Shown one piece after another: positions 52,946-62,670 of a stretch of 64,000 bases of DNA; position 1 is the stretch's first letter; every line of letters starts with the position of its first letter. The stretch comes from Desulfopila inferna (GTDB taxonomy: Bacteria; Desulfobacterota; Desulfobulbia; Desulfobulbales; Desulfocapsaceae). The stretch spans positions 418,869 to 482,868 of the forward strand of contig NZ_JAFFQE010000004.1 of NCBI RefSeq assembly GCF_016919005.1, read 5' to 3'. A program made the position numbers and the translations under genes. The notes under the pieces are model-generated. The model was not told the origin of the DNA, ran no database searches, and saw nothing but the letters and a program-made list of their open reading frames with translations.

Positions 52946-54172
52946 ATGGATAAGGCGGATACGGCATTCATTATAGCCGCTGCAGGCCTGGTATTGCTAA
53001 TGACCCCCGGGTTGGCGCTATTTTATGGTGGTATGGTTCGCAGTAAGAATGTCCTTGCCACCATTATGCAGAGCCTGTTTATGATTGCCTTAATATCGAT
53101 AGAATGGGTTTATATCGGCTACTCCATGTCGTTCGGTCCCGATGTCGGCGGAGTTGTCGGCAGTCTTGCCTGGTTTGGCCTCAAGGGGGTAACCAGCGCG
53201 CCGAGTCCGGATTATGCAACTACGATTCCGCAGACCGTCTTTATGATTTATCAGTGCATGTTCGCTGTGATAACCCCTGCCCTCATTGCCGGTGCCTTTG
53301 CCGAGAGGGTCCGTTTTGCTCCTTTTCTGCTGTTTTCGGTGCTCTGGGCTATACTTGTCTATAATCCGGTCTGTCATTGGATCTGGGGAAGCGGCGGATG
53401 GCTTGGCAGCATGGGAGTGCTTGATTTTGCCGGCGGTTTGGTGGTTCACCTAACCTGTGGGGTGGCGGCGTTGGCAGGGGTGCTGGTCATCGGTCCAAGG
53501 AAAGGGTACGGCAGAACCAGTTTTATGCCCCATAATCTGCCGATGACGGTGCTGGGGACGGGCCTGCTGTGGTTTGGCTGGTTTGGCTTCAACAGCGGAT
53601 CGGCCCTTGCTGCGGATGAGGTTGCCGCCACCGCTTTCGTGGCGACTCATCTTGCCGGTATGGCGGGAATGGCCACCTGGGTAATGATGGAATGGTTGAA
53701 ACAGGGTAAGGCGACAACACTGGGGGCCGCCTCAGGGGCTATTTCGGGACTTGCCACAATAACACCGACTGCGGGATTTGTCGGTCCTAACGCGGCTATT
53801 CTTATTGGCATGATAGCAGGCATCGTCTGTTATTTCGCGGTTAATATAAAGACTAAGCTGCGCCTGGATGATTCACTGGACGTAGTTGGTATCCATGGCG
53901 TAGGTGGCGTCGTTGGTACTCTATGTCTCGGTATTTTTGCTTCAAAGGCAATTAATCCGGGTGGTGTTGATGGTCTCATTTACGGGAATCCGGTGCAGCT
54001 GTTCATCCAGGTGAAAGGTATCCTGATTGTCGGAGTATATGCCTTTGTGGTCAGTTGGGTACTTTTTAAGGTAATCCATACGGTAATCGGGCTGAGGGTC
54101 AGTGCCGAGGACGAGGTGCGGGGGCTTGATTCAACGCAGCATTCCGAGACGGCTTACAACACTCCAGGCTGA
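52946..54172 (+). CDS. amtB: Ammonium transporter AmtB
   Basis: A 408 aa integral membrane ammonium channel. It has about eleven hydrophobic helices, LMTPGLALFYGGMVRSKNVL (family signature), DFAGGLVVHLTCGVAALAGV with the first pore His and the DFAGG Asp, and VVGIHGVGGVVGTLCLGIFA with the second pore His. No long signal peptide is visible. It is followed by the PII gene glnB, which should plug the channel when nitrogen is ample. GGAGAAG precedes the ATG. Confidence 0.97.
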   Translation: MDKADTAFIIAAAGLVLLMTPGLALFYGGMVRSKNVLATIMQSLFMIALISIEWVYIGYSMSFGPDVGGVVGSLAWFGLKGVTSAPSPDYATTIPQTVFMIYQCMFAVITPALIAGAFAERVRFAPFLLFSVLWAILVYNPVCHWIWGSGGWLGSMGVLDFAGGLVVHLTCGVAALAGVLVIGPRKGYGRTSFMPHNLPMTVLGTGLLWFGWFGFNSGSALAADEVAATAFVATHLAGMAGMATWVMMEWLKQGKATTLGAASGAISGLATITPTAGFVGPNAAILIGMIAGIVCYFAVNIKTKLRLDDSLDVVGIHGVGGVVGTLCLGIFASKAINPGGVDGLIYGNPVQLFIQVKGILIVGVYAFVVSWVLFKVIHTVIGLRVSAEDEVRGLDSTQHSETAYNTPG

Positions 54173-54250
54173 GCGCTCAAAATACCATTGCTCCCCCTGT
54201 TTTGTGGAAAACGTGTATAGTGTAGTTGTGTGAGTGTTGAGGAAAATAAC

Positions 54251-54260
54251 TGGTGCACCA
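54251..54260. promoter_or_regulatory. Palindrome before glnB (possible NtrC-type site)
   Basis: TGGTGCACCA is a perfect 10-base palindrome 47 bases before the glnB start. It contains the GCAC/GGTGC elements of NtrC-type sites but is shorter than the usual 17-base NtrC site, so the assignment is tentative. Confidence 0.3.
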
Positions 54261-54291
54261 TCCTTTCAGTGGGGCTCTGCGAGATAAGTGA

Positions 54292-54645
<354 letters not shown>

Positions 54646-54648
54646 CGT

Positions 54649-57237
54649 ATGAAGCTTCCAATACGAGCAAAAAGAGAAGCGCTCGAAGCTCTCTGGCAGC
54701 AGGGTCTGAGCGGTCAAGCCCTGTTGCGGGGGCAGGCGAAACTGGTGGATGATTTTGTTCAGGAGCGTTTTCTGGGGGCGGATATCGCCGCTGTCGCTGA
54801 ATCCGTGGCGTTGGTTGCTCTTGGCGGCTATGGCAGGCAAGAACTATTCCCCTATTCCGATATCGATTTAATGATTCTTTTTCGTCCGGATGTCAGGGAC
54901 GATATCGGCCGGGTTGCGGATGCGGTCCTCTATCCTCTCTGGGACACGGGGCTTGAAGTGGGACATGGCGTGCGCAGTGTGGAAGAGGCGGTGGCGCTGG
55001 CCGGAGAAGACTTCTTTTTTCGGGTGGCCCTGCTCGATGCCAGGCTGCTCGCCGGGTCGCAACTCCTCTATTTTGAACTGCTTTCCACCTATCGCTCGCA
55101 GTTTGTCGAAGGGCGACGCCGGGAGTTTGTTGAAACCATGGAACGCTTCCGGCGTGAGCGCCGTGAAAAATACGGGAGCCACTCCTATCTGCTCGAACCG
55201 CACATCAAGGAGGGCAAGGGCGGGCTGCGCGATATCCAGTCAATGCTCTGGACAGCAGCGGTCGTCTATGGTCTTGAGGGTTTAAACGGCATCGTTAACG
55301 CCGGCATTCTCGCTCCCGAGGAGCAGGCCCCTTTCGTGGCCTCCTGGGATATGCTGATCAGGATACGGAACAGGCTGCATTATGTTTCCGGACGAAAGAA
55401 TGACCAGCTCCACTTTGAACAGCAGGAGGAGATCGCCGAAGCCTTTTCCTACCGTGACCACGAAGGCTCTCTCGCTGTCGAGGTCTTTATGCGGGACACC
55501 TACGCTCACATGCAGAACATTGCCGTTGTCACTGATCAGTTTTTCGCCCATGTCGCTGATGTTTTGGAGATCGGCGGTGACGGAGAGGTTGCGGATAAAG
55601 TGATTGAAAAGGGTGTCGAGCTGCGTGGTGGAACCCTCCATCTCGTTGCTTCGCCGGACGATCTGCGGAAAAAACCGCACCTGTTGCTCCGTCTGTTTCT
55701 TGCCTCCGGACGTCTTGGAGTACCGGTGCATCATCGTTCGCGAAAGATGGTATCGGCCAATCTTAACCTCATAACTGCAAAGGTGCGGAGCTCTACCCGT
55801 GCCGCCAAAGCATTTCTGGCCATCCTTGAAAATAGCGTCAATGTTGCCGACGTCCTCGGAGTAATGCTGGAGACAGGGCTGCTTTCGGCCTATATTCCTG
55901 AGTTTTCCAGGATCCATACCCTGGTTCAGCATGATGTCTATCATGTTTATACCGTTGACCGTCATTCACTGCAGGCCGTCGATGAACTTCAGCGGGTTGT
56001 GGCGGAGCAGGAAGCTGCCTTTACTCTGGTCGAATATTCCTGGGTCATGTTTCTGGGGGCGCTGCTTCACGATATCGGCAAGGGTTCCGGCAGGGATCAC
56101 TCCCGGGAAGGCGCGGAAATTGTAGGCGGCATCGGGCTTCGCATGGGACTGAGTGAAAAGGAGTCCAGCGAGTTACGCTTCCTGGTGGAGCACCATCTCT
56201 TTATGCCGGAAAACGCCCTGAGGCGGGATCTGAACGACAGTGAATTCATTAAAAACTGTGCGCAACAAATCGGGACCCCGGCACGGCTCGGAATGCTCTA
56301 TCTTGTTGCCATAGCAGATTCCAGAGCAACGGGGCCATCGGCCTGGAGTGAATGGAAAGCCTCTTTGCTGCAGGAGATGTTTCTCAAGATCAAGCCTTAT
56401 CTTGAATTTTCTGGATTTGATCATGCCCATGCCGGTCTGGTCGAGAGCCAGGTTGAGCAGGGAGTTCTCTGGCTTAGAGAGCAGGTATCCGAACTGCTTG
56501 CCGGGAAGGATGGTCTTAAAATCACAGTTGATGAGCTCTCTCCGGATTATCTGCTTTCCTTTAATTCTGGAACGGTGGCAAGACATGTTGTTACGCACCG
56601 TGATAATTATCGCCTTCTCCGTCAAAAGTCGTTGGTGTTTGCCGAGGAGGAGAAGGAATACTGGTCGCTGTTGATCATGGCCACTGATCAGGCCGGCCTG
56701 CTCGCCAAGATTTGCGGTGTCATGGCCTTGAACAACCTGACCGTGCTTAATGCACGGATATTTACCTGGAATGACGGAACCGTGGTTGATGTGCTTGATG
56801 TCCGCCCAACCGATGGTACATCCTTTTCCGAGAGAGACTGGCGTTCTCTTAACAAAGAGCTCGATCTTGCCATTGCCCATCGTTTGGGGCTGAGTCACAG
56901 GCTTTTCAATAAGCTTGCCGATGCATACGGCCGCCGAAGGGAACTGCTTTCCAAAGAGCAGCCGAAGGTGGTAATGGATAACGAAACTTCTGCCCGCTAT
57001 ACCGTCATAGAGGTGTATGGCACGGACAGAGAGGGGCAGCTCTACAGAATTACGCAGACCATGGCGGATTTCGGGTTAAGTATCTACAAGGCATTCATTG
57101 CGACTGAGGTGGAGCGATTGATTGATGTCTTCTATGTACTTGACAACAACAACGCAAAAATACAAGACAATGATTTTAAAAAGGAAATAGTAAATGGGCT
57201 GCTGTATACGATTAGCCTGGAAAATGAGAAAAAATAA
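54649..57237 (+). CDS. glnD: [Protein-PII] uridylyltransferase/uridylyl-removing enzyme
   Basis: GlnD uridylylates PII at low glutamine and removes UMP at high glutamine. The 862 aa protein has the full order: nucleotidyltransferase with LGGYGRQELFPYSDIDLMIL, the PII-UTase region KEGKGGLRDIQSMLW, an HD hydrolase with LGALLHDIGKGSGRDHSREG, and two C-terminal ACT domains (about 675-755 and 785-860) that sense glutamine. It starts three bases after glnB, as a coupled gene. The usual third output, GlnE-mediated adenylylation, may be absent given the type of glutamine synthetase that follows. Confidence 0.95.
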   Translation: MKLPIRAKREALEALWQQGLSGQALLRGQAKLVDDFVQERFLGADIAAVAESVALVALGGYGRQELFPYSDIDLMILFRPDVRDDIGRVADAVLYPLWDTGLEVGHGVRSVEEAVALAGEDFFFRVALLDARLLAGSQLLYFELLSTYRSQFVEGRRREFVETMERFRRERREKYGSHSYLLEPHIKEGKGGLRDIQSMLWTAAVVYGLEGLNGIVNAGILAPEEQAPFVASWDMLIRIRNRLHYVSGRKNDQLHFEQQEEIAEAFSYRDHEGSLAVEVFMRDTYAHMQNIAVVTDQFFAHVADVLEIGGDGEVADKVIEKGVELRGGTLHLVASPDDLRKKPHLLLRLFLASGRLGVPVHHRSRKMVSANLNLITAKVRSSTRAAKAFLAILENSVNVADVLGVMLETGLLSAYIPEFSRIHTLVQHDVYHVYTVDRHSLQAVDELQRVVAEQEAAFTLVEYSWVMFLGALLHDIGKGSGRDHSREGAEIVGGIGLRMGLSEKESSELRFLVEHHLFMPENALRRDLNDSEFIKNCAQQIGTPARLGMLYLVAIADSRATGPSAWSEWKASLLQEMFLKIKPYLEFSGFDHAHAGLVESQVEQGVLWLREQVSELLAGKDGLKITVDELSPDYLLSFNSGTVARHVVTHRDNYRLLRQKSLVFAEEEKEYWSLLIMATDQAGLLAKICGVMALNNLTVLNARIFTWNDGTVVDVLDVRPTDGTSFSERDWRSLNKELDLAIAHRLGLSHRLFNKLADAYGRRRELLSKEQPKVVMDNETSARYTVIEVYGTDREGQLYRITQTMADFGLSIYKAFIATEVERLIDVFYVLDNNNAKIQDNDFKKEIVNGLLYTISLENEKK

Positions 57238-57366
57238 CATTCTTGTAACAAAAAAGTATTTACATATTACGTTTTGTGTAATAAATAGTAAAAAAAGGGG
57301 TTTTTCGATCGTAGATGATTTGAGGCCGAGAATTGGCGAAATATTATAACTAAGGAGACAGGTAAA

Positions 57367-58695
57367 ATGACTAGAGAAGAAATAATGAAGACTATTAAAG
57401 AACAGAACATTCGCTATTTTCGTCTTCAATTTGTCGACATTTTTGGTTTAATGAAGAATGTCGCGCTCCCACTGAGCCAGATAGAGAAGGCTCTTGACGG
57501 CGATATGATGTTTGATGGCTCATCCATCGACGGTTTTGCCAGAATCAATGAATCAGATATGTACCTTAAACCGGATTATGATACCTTTACCGTGCTGCCC
57601 TGGCGCAACAAGCAGGGGGTGGCAGCTGCACGTATCATCTGTGATGTCTATAAATCAAACGGGAAACCATTCGAGGGCTGTCCCCGGGTCAATCTGAAGA
57701 GGGTTCTGGCAGAGGCCCGGGAAATGGGCTTTACAATGAATGTTGGGACCGAATCCGAGTTTTTCCTCTTTGAGAAAGATGCGAATGGCGCTCCGACCAC
57801 CAGAACCAATGATGTAGCCGGTTACTTTTCTCTGGATCCCGAAGATACTGCCAACGACTGCCGACGTGAAATCATTGAAACCCTGGAGATGATGGGCTTC
57901 GAGATCGAGGCCTCCCACCACGAGGTTGCTGAGGGCCAGCACGAGATCAACTTCAAATATGCCGATGCCCTTGCTGCTGCGGATAATACCGTTACCTTTA
58001 AGTGGGTGGTCAAGACCATAGCCAAAAATTACGGTCTTCATGCAACCTTTATGCCCAAGCCGATATTCGGAATTAATGGTTCGGGAATGCACACCAACCA
58101 GTCTCTTTTTCATCTTGACGGCACCAATGCCTTCTATGATGATGCCGACTCGCTGCAGCTCTCTGAAGTCGCCTATCAATACATCGCCGGTGCATTAAAA
58201 AATGCCCGCGGGTTTGCCGCCATCACCAATCCGCTGGTCAACTCCTATAAGCGCCTGGTGCCCGGTTATGAGGCTCCGGTGTATGCGGCATGGTCTGCCT
58301 CCAACCGCTCCGTTCTCATCCGGATTCCTGCGGCACGGGGTATGTCCACCAGAACAGAGATTCGCTGTCCCGATCCGACCTGCAATCCTTATCTGGCTTT
58401 TGCCATGATGCTCAATTCAGGTCTTGACGGAGTGAAGAATAAGCTCCAGCCGCCTCCTTCGGTCAACAAAGATCTCTTTGAGATGACCAGTGCGCAGATG
58501 AGTGAGGAGGGCATTACCGTTCTTCCTGCAAATCTCATGGAAGCCATTGAGGAACTCAGGGCAAATCCGATCGCCAGAGAAACTCTCGGTAATCATATCT
58601 TCGAGAAATTTATCGAGGCAAAAATCAAGGAATGGGATGCTTTCCGAACCAATGTTTCCCAGTGGGAACTTGATGAATACCTGGCAATATACTGA
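57367..58695 (+). CDS. glnA: Glutamine synthetase type I (GSI-alpha)
   Basis: A 442 aa glutamine synthetase; it makes glutamine from glutamate, ammonia and ATP. Signature blocks are FDGSSIDGFARINESDMYL, GTESEFFLF, the HHEVAEGQHEINF metal site, NGSGMHTNQSLF and RIPAARGMSTRTEIRCPDPT. The length and the end EWDAFRTNVSQWELDEYL are those of the GSI-alpha subtype. Arg59 aligns with Bacillus Arg62, used for feedback inhibition, while the adenylylation Tyr of GSI-beta is Phe371 (NKDLFEMT). So it should not be controlled by GlnE adenylylation. AAGGAGA precedes the ATG; a strong terminator follows. Confidence 0.95.
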   Translation: MTREEIMKTIKEQNIRYFRLQFVDIFGLMKNVALPLSQIEKALDGDMMFDGSSIDGFARINESDMYLKPDYDTFTVLPWRNKQGVAAARIICDVYKSNGKPFEGCPRVNLKRVLAEAREMGFTMNVGTESEFFLFEKDANGAPTTRTNDVAGYFSLDPEDTANDCRREIIETLEMMGFEIEASHHEVAEGQHEINFKYADALAAADNTVTFKWVVKTIAKNYGLHATFMPKPIFGINGSGMHTNQSLFHLDGTNAFYDDADSLQLSEVAYQYIAGALKNARGFAAITNPLVNSYKRLVPGYEAPVYAAWSASNRSVLIRIPAARGMSTRTEIRCPDPTCNPYLAFAMMLNSGLDGVKNKLQPPPSVNKDLFEMTSAQMSEEGITVLPANLMEAIEELRANPIARETLGNHIFEKFIEAKIKEWDAFRTNVSQWELDEYLAIY

Positions 58696-58769
58696 TCCTT
58701 GATGATCTCGTAAAAATCATCGCAGTTGCCGAGATGGATGAGTACATCATCCCTTACAGCTGATAAGAC

Positions 58770-58806
58770 AAGCCCGCATACTTTTGCAGTATGCGGGCTT
58801 TTTTTC
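58770..58806 (+). terminator. Rho-independent terminator of glnA
   Basis: AGCCCGCATAC (58771-58781) pairs perfectly with GTATGCGGGCT (58789-58799) around a seven-base loop and is followed by seven T. It lies 75 bases after glnA. Confidence 0.95.
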
Positions 58807-58886
58807 TCTCCCCGGAGTACATCCCTTGCCATTTTTGCTGATCCACATTAAAGAATATGGAGGTTTTATTGCAAAGGAAAAGATGG

Positions 58887-59369
58887 ATGGGATCAGGAAA
58901 AAACAGAAAATACATGACCGTTTCCGGGGTGCTGCCAGAGGTGGTTCGCCATCAGGGTTGGGCTGCCAAGCTTGAGATGCATTCCTTCTTTCCCATCTGG
59001 GAGAAGGTGGTGGGGGAAAATGTTGCCTGCTGTTCCCGGCCTTTAAAGATCGTCAAGGATGTTCTCTGGCTGGAGGTGGAAAGCTCCACCTGGATGCAGC
59101 AGCTGCAGTTCGAGAAGATGCGGATATTGGATGATATCAATGCAACGCTCACCAGATCGCGTATCCGCGACATCAGATTTCTCCTGCCGCGGGATGAAGA
59201 ACAGGGACCTTCCAAAGAGCTGCCGGAAATCATCTTTGTTTCCCCGGATCCGGAGGCATTGCGTAAATTTGAAAAGCAGGTCGGAATAATCGAGGACGAA
59301 GCCATTCGGGAATCGCTTATCCGCCTATGGTATCTGACCAAGGCCTGCCGCCGTAAGCAGAAAAGCTGA
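58887..59369 (+). CDS. DciA-like (DUF721) protein
   Basis: A roughly 160 aa protein with a DUF721 domain, the family of DciA, which loads the replicative helicase in bacteria lacking DnaC. Family features are VSGVLPEVVRHQGW, FFPIWEKVVGENVACCSRPL (the W-x2-VVG block), and LWLEVESSTWMQQLQFEKMR. The start is uncertain: ATG 58887 has AAAGGA eight bases upstream, TTG 58869 has GGAGG five bases upstream, and ATG 58857 overlaps that ribosome site. It lies between the glnA terminator and the CysK-CysRS fusion gene, in the same direction. Confidence 0.85.
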   Translation: MGSGKNRKYMTVSGVLPEVVRHQGWAAKLEMHSFFPIWEKVVGENVACCSRPLKIVKDVLWLEVESSTWMQQLQFEKMRILDDINATLTRSRIRDIRFLLPRDEEQGPSKELPEIIFVSPDPEALRKFEKQVGIIEDEAIRESLIRLWYLTKACRRKQKS

Positions 59370-59425
59370 TAGTGCCGGCGGCAGCCGGCCAATGAAATAG
59401 CAGGAAAAAGAAGGAAAGAAGTCAC

Positions 59426-61756
59426 ATGCTTTTAAATACCATACTGGATGCGATCGGCAATACGCCGCTTGTTCGTATAAACCGTCTTGTCAAACCCGGC
59501 AAGCTTCGGGTATATGGCAAAATAGAATCCGCCAATCCCGGTGGTTCCGTTAAGGAAAGGATTTCCCTCTCCATGATCGAGGCCGGCGAGGCCAGCGGTG
59601 AGCTCACCAAGAATAAAATTGTCCTCGAGGCTACCAGCGGCAACACCGGTATTGGTCTGGCCATGGTCTGTGCCGCCAAGGGATACCGCTGTGTTTTGGT
59701 TATGCCGGAATCGGCCTCCGTCGAGCGGCGTAAGATAATGCAGGCCTACGGCGCCGAAATTCTGCTTACCCCCGCCAACAGAAGCACCGACGGGGCCATC
59801 GAGAAGTCATATGCCATGGCGCGCGAGTTTCCGGAGCGCTATTTTCTCACCGACCAGTTCAACAACGAAGCCAACTGGAGGGCCCATTATAATCATACAG
59901 CACCCGAGATCTGGAAGCAGACCGGCGGCAAACTCACACATATTGTCGCCACCCTTGGAACCTCGGGTACCGTGATGGGACTGTGCGCCTGGTTTAAGGA
60001 GCATCAGCCTCAGGTGCGAGTCATCGCGGTCGAGCCGCATCTTGGTCATAAAATCCAGGGGCTCAAGAACATGAAAGAGTCCTATAAGCCTGGTATCTTT
60101 AATAAGAACGTTCCCGATGAAGTGGTCTGGATTGAGGATGAGAATGCCTTTAATATGGCGCGCAAGCTCGCTTCCCATGAAGGAATTCTGGTTGGCATGT
60201 CCAGTGGCGCAGCCATGTCCGCGGCCCTTGATTACGCCAGACATCTCGAGGAGGGGCTGATGGTGGTCATCCTGCCCGACGGCGGTGAGAGATATCTGAG
60301 TACTCCGCTCTTTACTAAGCAGGAAAAGAGCGATGGCAAAAAGTCAGAGCTACGCTTCTTCAATACCATCAGCAAGAAGAAGGAGGTTTTTGTGCCGCAG
60401 AACGAGGATGAGGTCACCATCTATTCCTGCGGTCCCACGGCCTATGAACCTGCCGATCTCCTGCTCTGTCGCCGCTTCATCGTTACCGATCTGATTACCC
60501 GGTATCTGGAAATAAAAGGGATGAAGGTACGTTCCTATATGAACTTCACCGACCTTGACGACAATACCATCAATGGCGCCGAAGAGGCCGGAGAACCGAT
60601 AAAGCAGTTTACCGAGCGCTATATCCAGGGATTCATGGATGATATTGATACTCTCGGAGCCAAGCACGCCAGTGGTTATCCCAAGGCCTCGGAAAACGTT
60701 CAGGATATGATCGAGATGGCGCATGAGCTGGTGCAGAAAGGCTATGCCTATGAAAAACATGGCTCGATCTATTTCGATATTTCCAAGTTCGAGCGCTACG
60801 GCCGCCTCTCCGGGGTCGATCTCAGTAAGATCCAGGTAGGCAAAACCGTCGATCTGGACGATTACGAAAAGGACAACCCCCGAGATTTTACTCTGTTGAA
60901 GCGTTCTACCCTGGCAGAGCTGAAAAAAGGGATTTTTTTTGAGAGCGAGTGGGGCAATGTCAGGCCCAGTTGGCATGTGGAGTGCTCCGCCATGGCCACC
61001 AGGCATCTGGGCACCACTCTCGATATTCATACCTCGAGCAGGAATCTGATGTTTCCTCACCATGAGAATGAAATTGCCATCGCCGAGGCGCTCACCGGCA
61101 AGCCCTTGTCGAAATTCTGGCTTCACTCGGAACTGCTTCTGGTAGACGGCAAGAAGATGTCGAAGGAAACCGGCAATGTCGTCACCGTCAAGGATTTACT
61201 GCTACAGGGCTATACCGGCCGTGAGATCCGCTTTATGATGCTCACCGTCCATTACAGAAAGCCTATCAATTTTACGTTGAGAAGGCTGGATAATATCCGT
61301 ACCGCCCTGCGCCGCCTCGATGAATTTACCTGTAAGCTCAACTGTCTGCCGCCGGGCAAGCCGCATCCAGAGGTGACAGCCTTCGTCTCCGCCATGGAGG
61401 AGCAGTTTTTCGAGGCCATGGATGACGATCTCAATGTCTCCAAGGCCATGGCCGCAATCTATAAATTCATCAAGAAAACCAACCCGATTTTGCAGGTTAA
61501 TCATCTTGACCGCGATCAGAAGAACTATATCCTGGAAAGCCTCAGAAAGATGAACGAGGTCCTGCGAATTTTCAAGCTTCAGGGTTGCCCGCTGGGACGC
61601 GAAGTCGATGCCCTGATTAAGCTCAGGGAAAAGGCACGCACCGGCAAGGACTGGCAGGCCGCCGACGCTGCCCGTGAAGAACTTGAACGCCAGGGCATCA
61701 CCGTTATAGATACGGAGTCGGGGCCGGTCTGGAAAAGAGTAAAAGAAATAGAGTAG
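59426..61756 (+). CDS. Cysteine synthase fused to a cysteinyl-tRNA-synthetase-like domain
   Basis: A 776 aa fusion. Residues about 1-300 are an O-acetylserine sulfhydrylase: PLP Lys43 in GGSVKERISLS, TSGNTGIGLA and LGTSGTVMG. Residues about 312-776 have the CysRS layout, with zinc ligands Cys335 (CGPT), Cys520 (WHVECSAM), His545 and Glu549 (HHENE). The HIGH-type motif expected after CGPTAYEPA is DLLL (344-347), the GGGxD block is TSSRN, and KMSKS is KMSKE. The cysteine pocket is thus kept while the ATP site looks damaged. Whether it charges tRNA is doubtful from sequence. It ends ~85 bases before tRNA-Arg. Confidence 0.92.
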   Translation: MLLNTILDAIGNTPLVRINRLVKPGKLRVYGKIESANPGGSVKERISLSMIEAGEASGELTKNKIVLEATSGNTGIGLAMVCAAKGYRCVLVMPESASVERRKIMQAYGAEILLTPANRSTDGAIEKSYAMAREFPERYFLTDQFNNEANWRAHYNHTAPEIWKQTGGKLTHIVATLGTSGTVMGLCAWFKEHQPQVRVIAVEPHLGHKIQGLKNMKESYKPGIFNKNVPDEVVWIEDENAFNMARKLASHEGILVGMSSGAAMSAALDYARHLEEGLMVVILPDGGERYLSTPLFTKQEKSDGKKSELRFFNTISKKKEVFVPQNEDEVTIYSCGPTAYEPADLLLCRRFIVTDLITRYLEIKGMKVRSYMNFTDLDDNTINGAEEAGEPIKQFTERYIQGFMDDIDTLGAKHASGYPKASENVQDMIEMAHELVQKGYAYEKHGSIYFDISKFERYGRLSGVDLSKIQVGKTVDLDDYEKDNPRDFTLLKRSTLAELKKGIFFESEWGNVRPSWHVECSAMATRHLGTTLDIHTSSRNLMFPHHENEIAIAEALTGKPLSKFWLHSELLLVDGKKMSKETGNVVTVKDLLLQGYTGREIRFMMLTVHYRKPINFTLRRLDNIRTALRRLDEFTCKLNCLPPGKPHPEVTAFVSAMEEQFFEAMDDDLNVSKAMAAIYKFIKKTNPILQVNHLDRDQKNYILESLRKMNEVLRIFKLQGCPLGREVDALIKLREKARTGKDWQAADAAREELERQGITVIDTESGPVWKRVKEIE

Positions 61757-61841
61757 TACCAAGAATGGAGTTGCTTTTTGCAACTTTCTGGTTAATATGT
61801 CGACCGGTGCTTTCCCGCCACACACCGACATCAAAATATAT

Positions 61842-61918
<77 letters not shown>

Positions 61919-61959
61919 GTTTTTCCAAGGCTTCTCCGTTTGAAAAATAATTGGTTCAC

Positions 61960-62523
61960 TTAGTTTCTATTATGATGAGGATCATTTGTTCGTATTCCGA
62001 TAACGCGAGCAGGATTACCGGCGAGAATTGCGAATGGGGGATATTTCTTAGCGCCCACTACGGCACCCGCCGAGACAACAGTGCCATCTCCGAGTACGGT
62101 ACCAGGCATTATAAAGGCATTAGAACCTATCCAGCAGTCCCGGCCGATTATAATTTTCTTATACTCTGTTCCCTGTTTTTGGATAGGGATATCGGTACTG
62201 TCCGTGATGTGGTTCTGAGTCCAAATCTTCACCCCCGGGCCAATTATAGTGTAATCGCCGATTTCAAGGCTACCGCTTGCTTGAATAAAACAGTCAACGC
62301 CGATATTGATGTAGTCACCTAAATAAATCTTGTGGATTTGTCGGAACCGGAAACCTTCATGGATTTTGATGTTCGTTCCGGTTGAGCCGAATTTCCCGAT
62401 CAACAAACATTTTCGCAACTGAAAGCCATATTGTCCCGGCAGATTACGGACCAGCGCATATAAGAAGAGAGAACGCTCCCAGCTGCTCCACATAGCTCGC
62501 CATATTTCCTTCAGTATCTTCAT
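61960..62523 (-). CDS. Left-handed beta-helix acyltransferase (WcaF/Maa-like)
   Basis: A 187 aa hexapeptide-repeat O-acetyltransferase, likely acetylating a surface sugar. The repeats run from about residue 70 (IYLGDYINIGVDCFIQASGS, LEIGDYTIIGPGVKI) to the end (IIIGRDCWIGSNAFIMPGTV, LGDGTVVSAGAVV). IWTQNHITDS contains the active-site His typical of the family. It is 147 bases downstream of a glycosyltransferase gene on the same strand, in a surface-polysaccharide cluster. The acceptor sugar is unknown. Confidence 0.9.
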   Translation of the reverse strand: MKILKEIWRAMWSSWERSLFLYALVRNLPGQYGFQLRKCLLIGKFGSTGTNIKIHEGFRFRQIHKIYLGDYINIGVDCFIQASGSLEIGDYTIIGPGVKIWTQNHITDSTDIPIQKQGTEYKKIIIGRDCWIGSNAFIMPGTVLGDGTVVSAGAVVGAKKYPPFAILAGNPARVIGIRTNDPHHNRN

Positions 62524-62670
62524 CTGTTGGATTCTCTTTGGATTTTATTTCTCCATGATAACCATATCGTTTTTTGGATACTCATTATCTTGCGCCACAT
62601 TTAACCGAGCCAATGATAAAGAAAATCAGACATCCTTTTCATTGTATTTCTCTGAAGTAAAGAAAATTGA

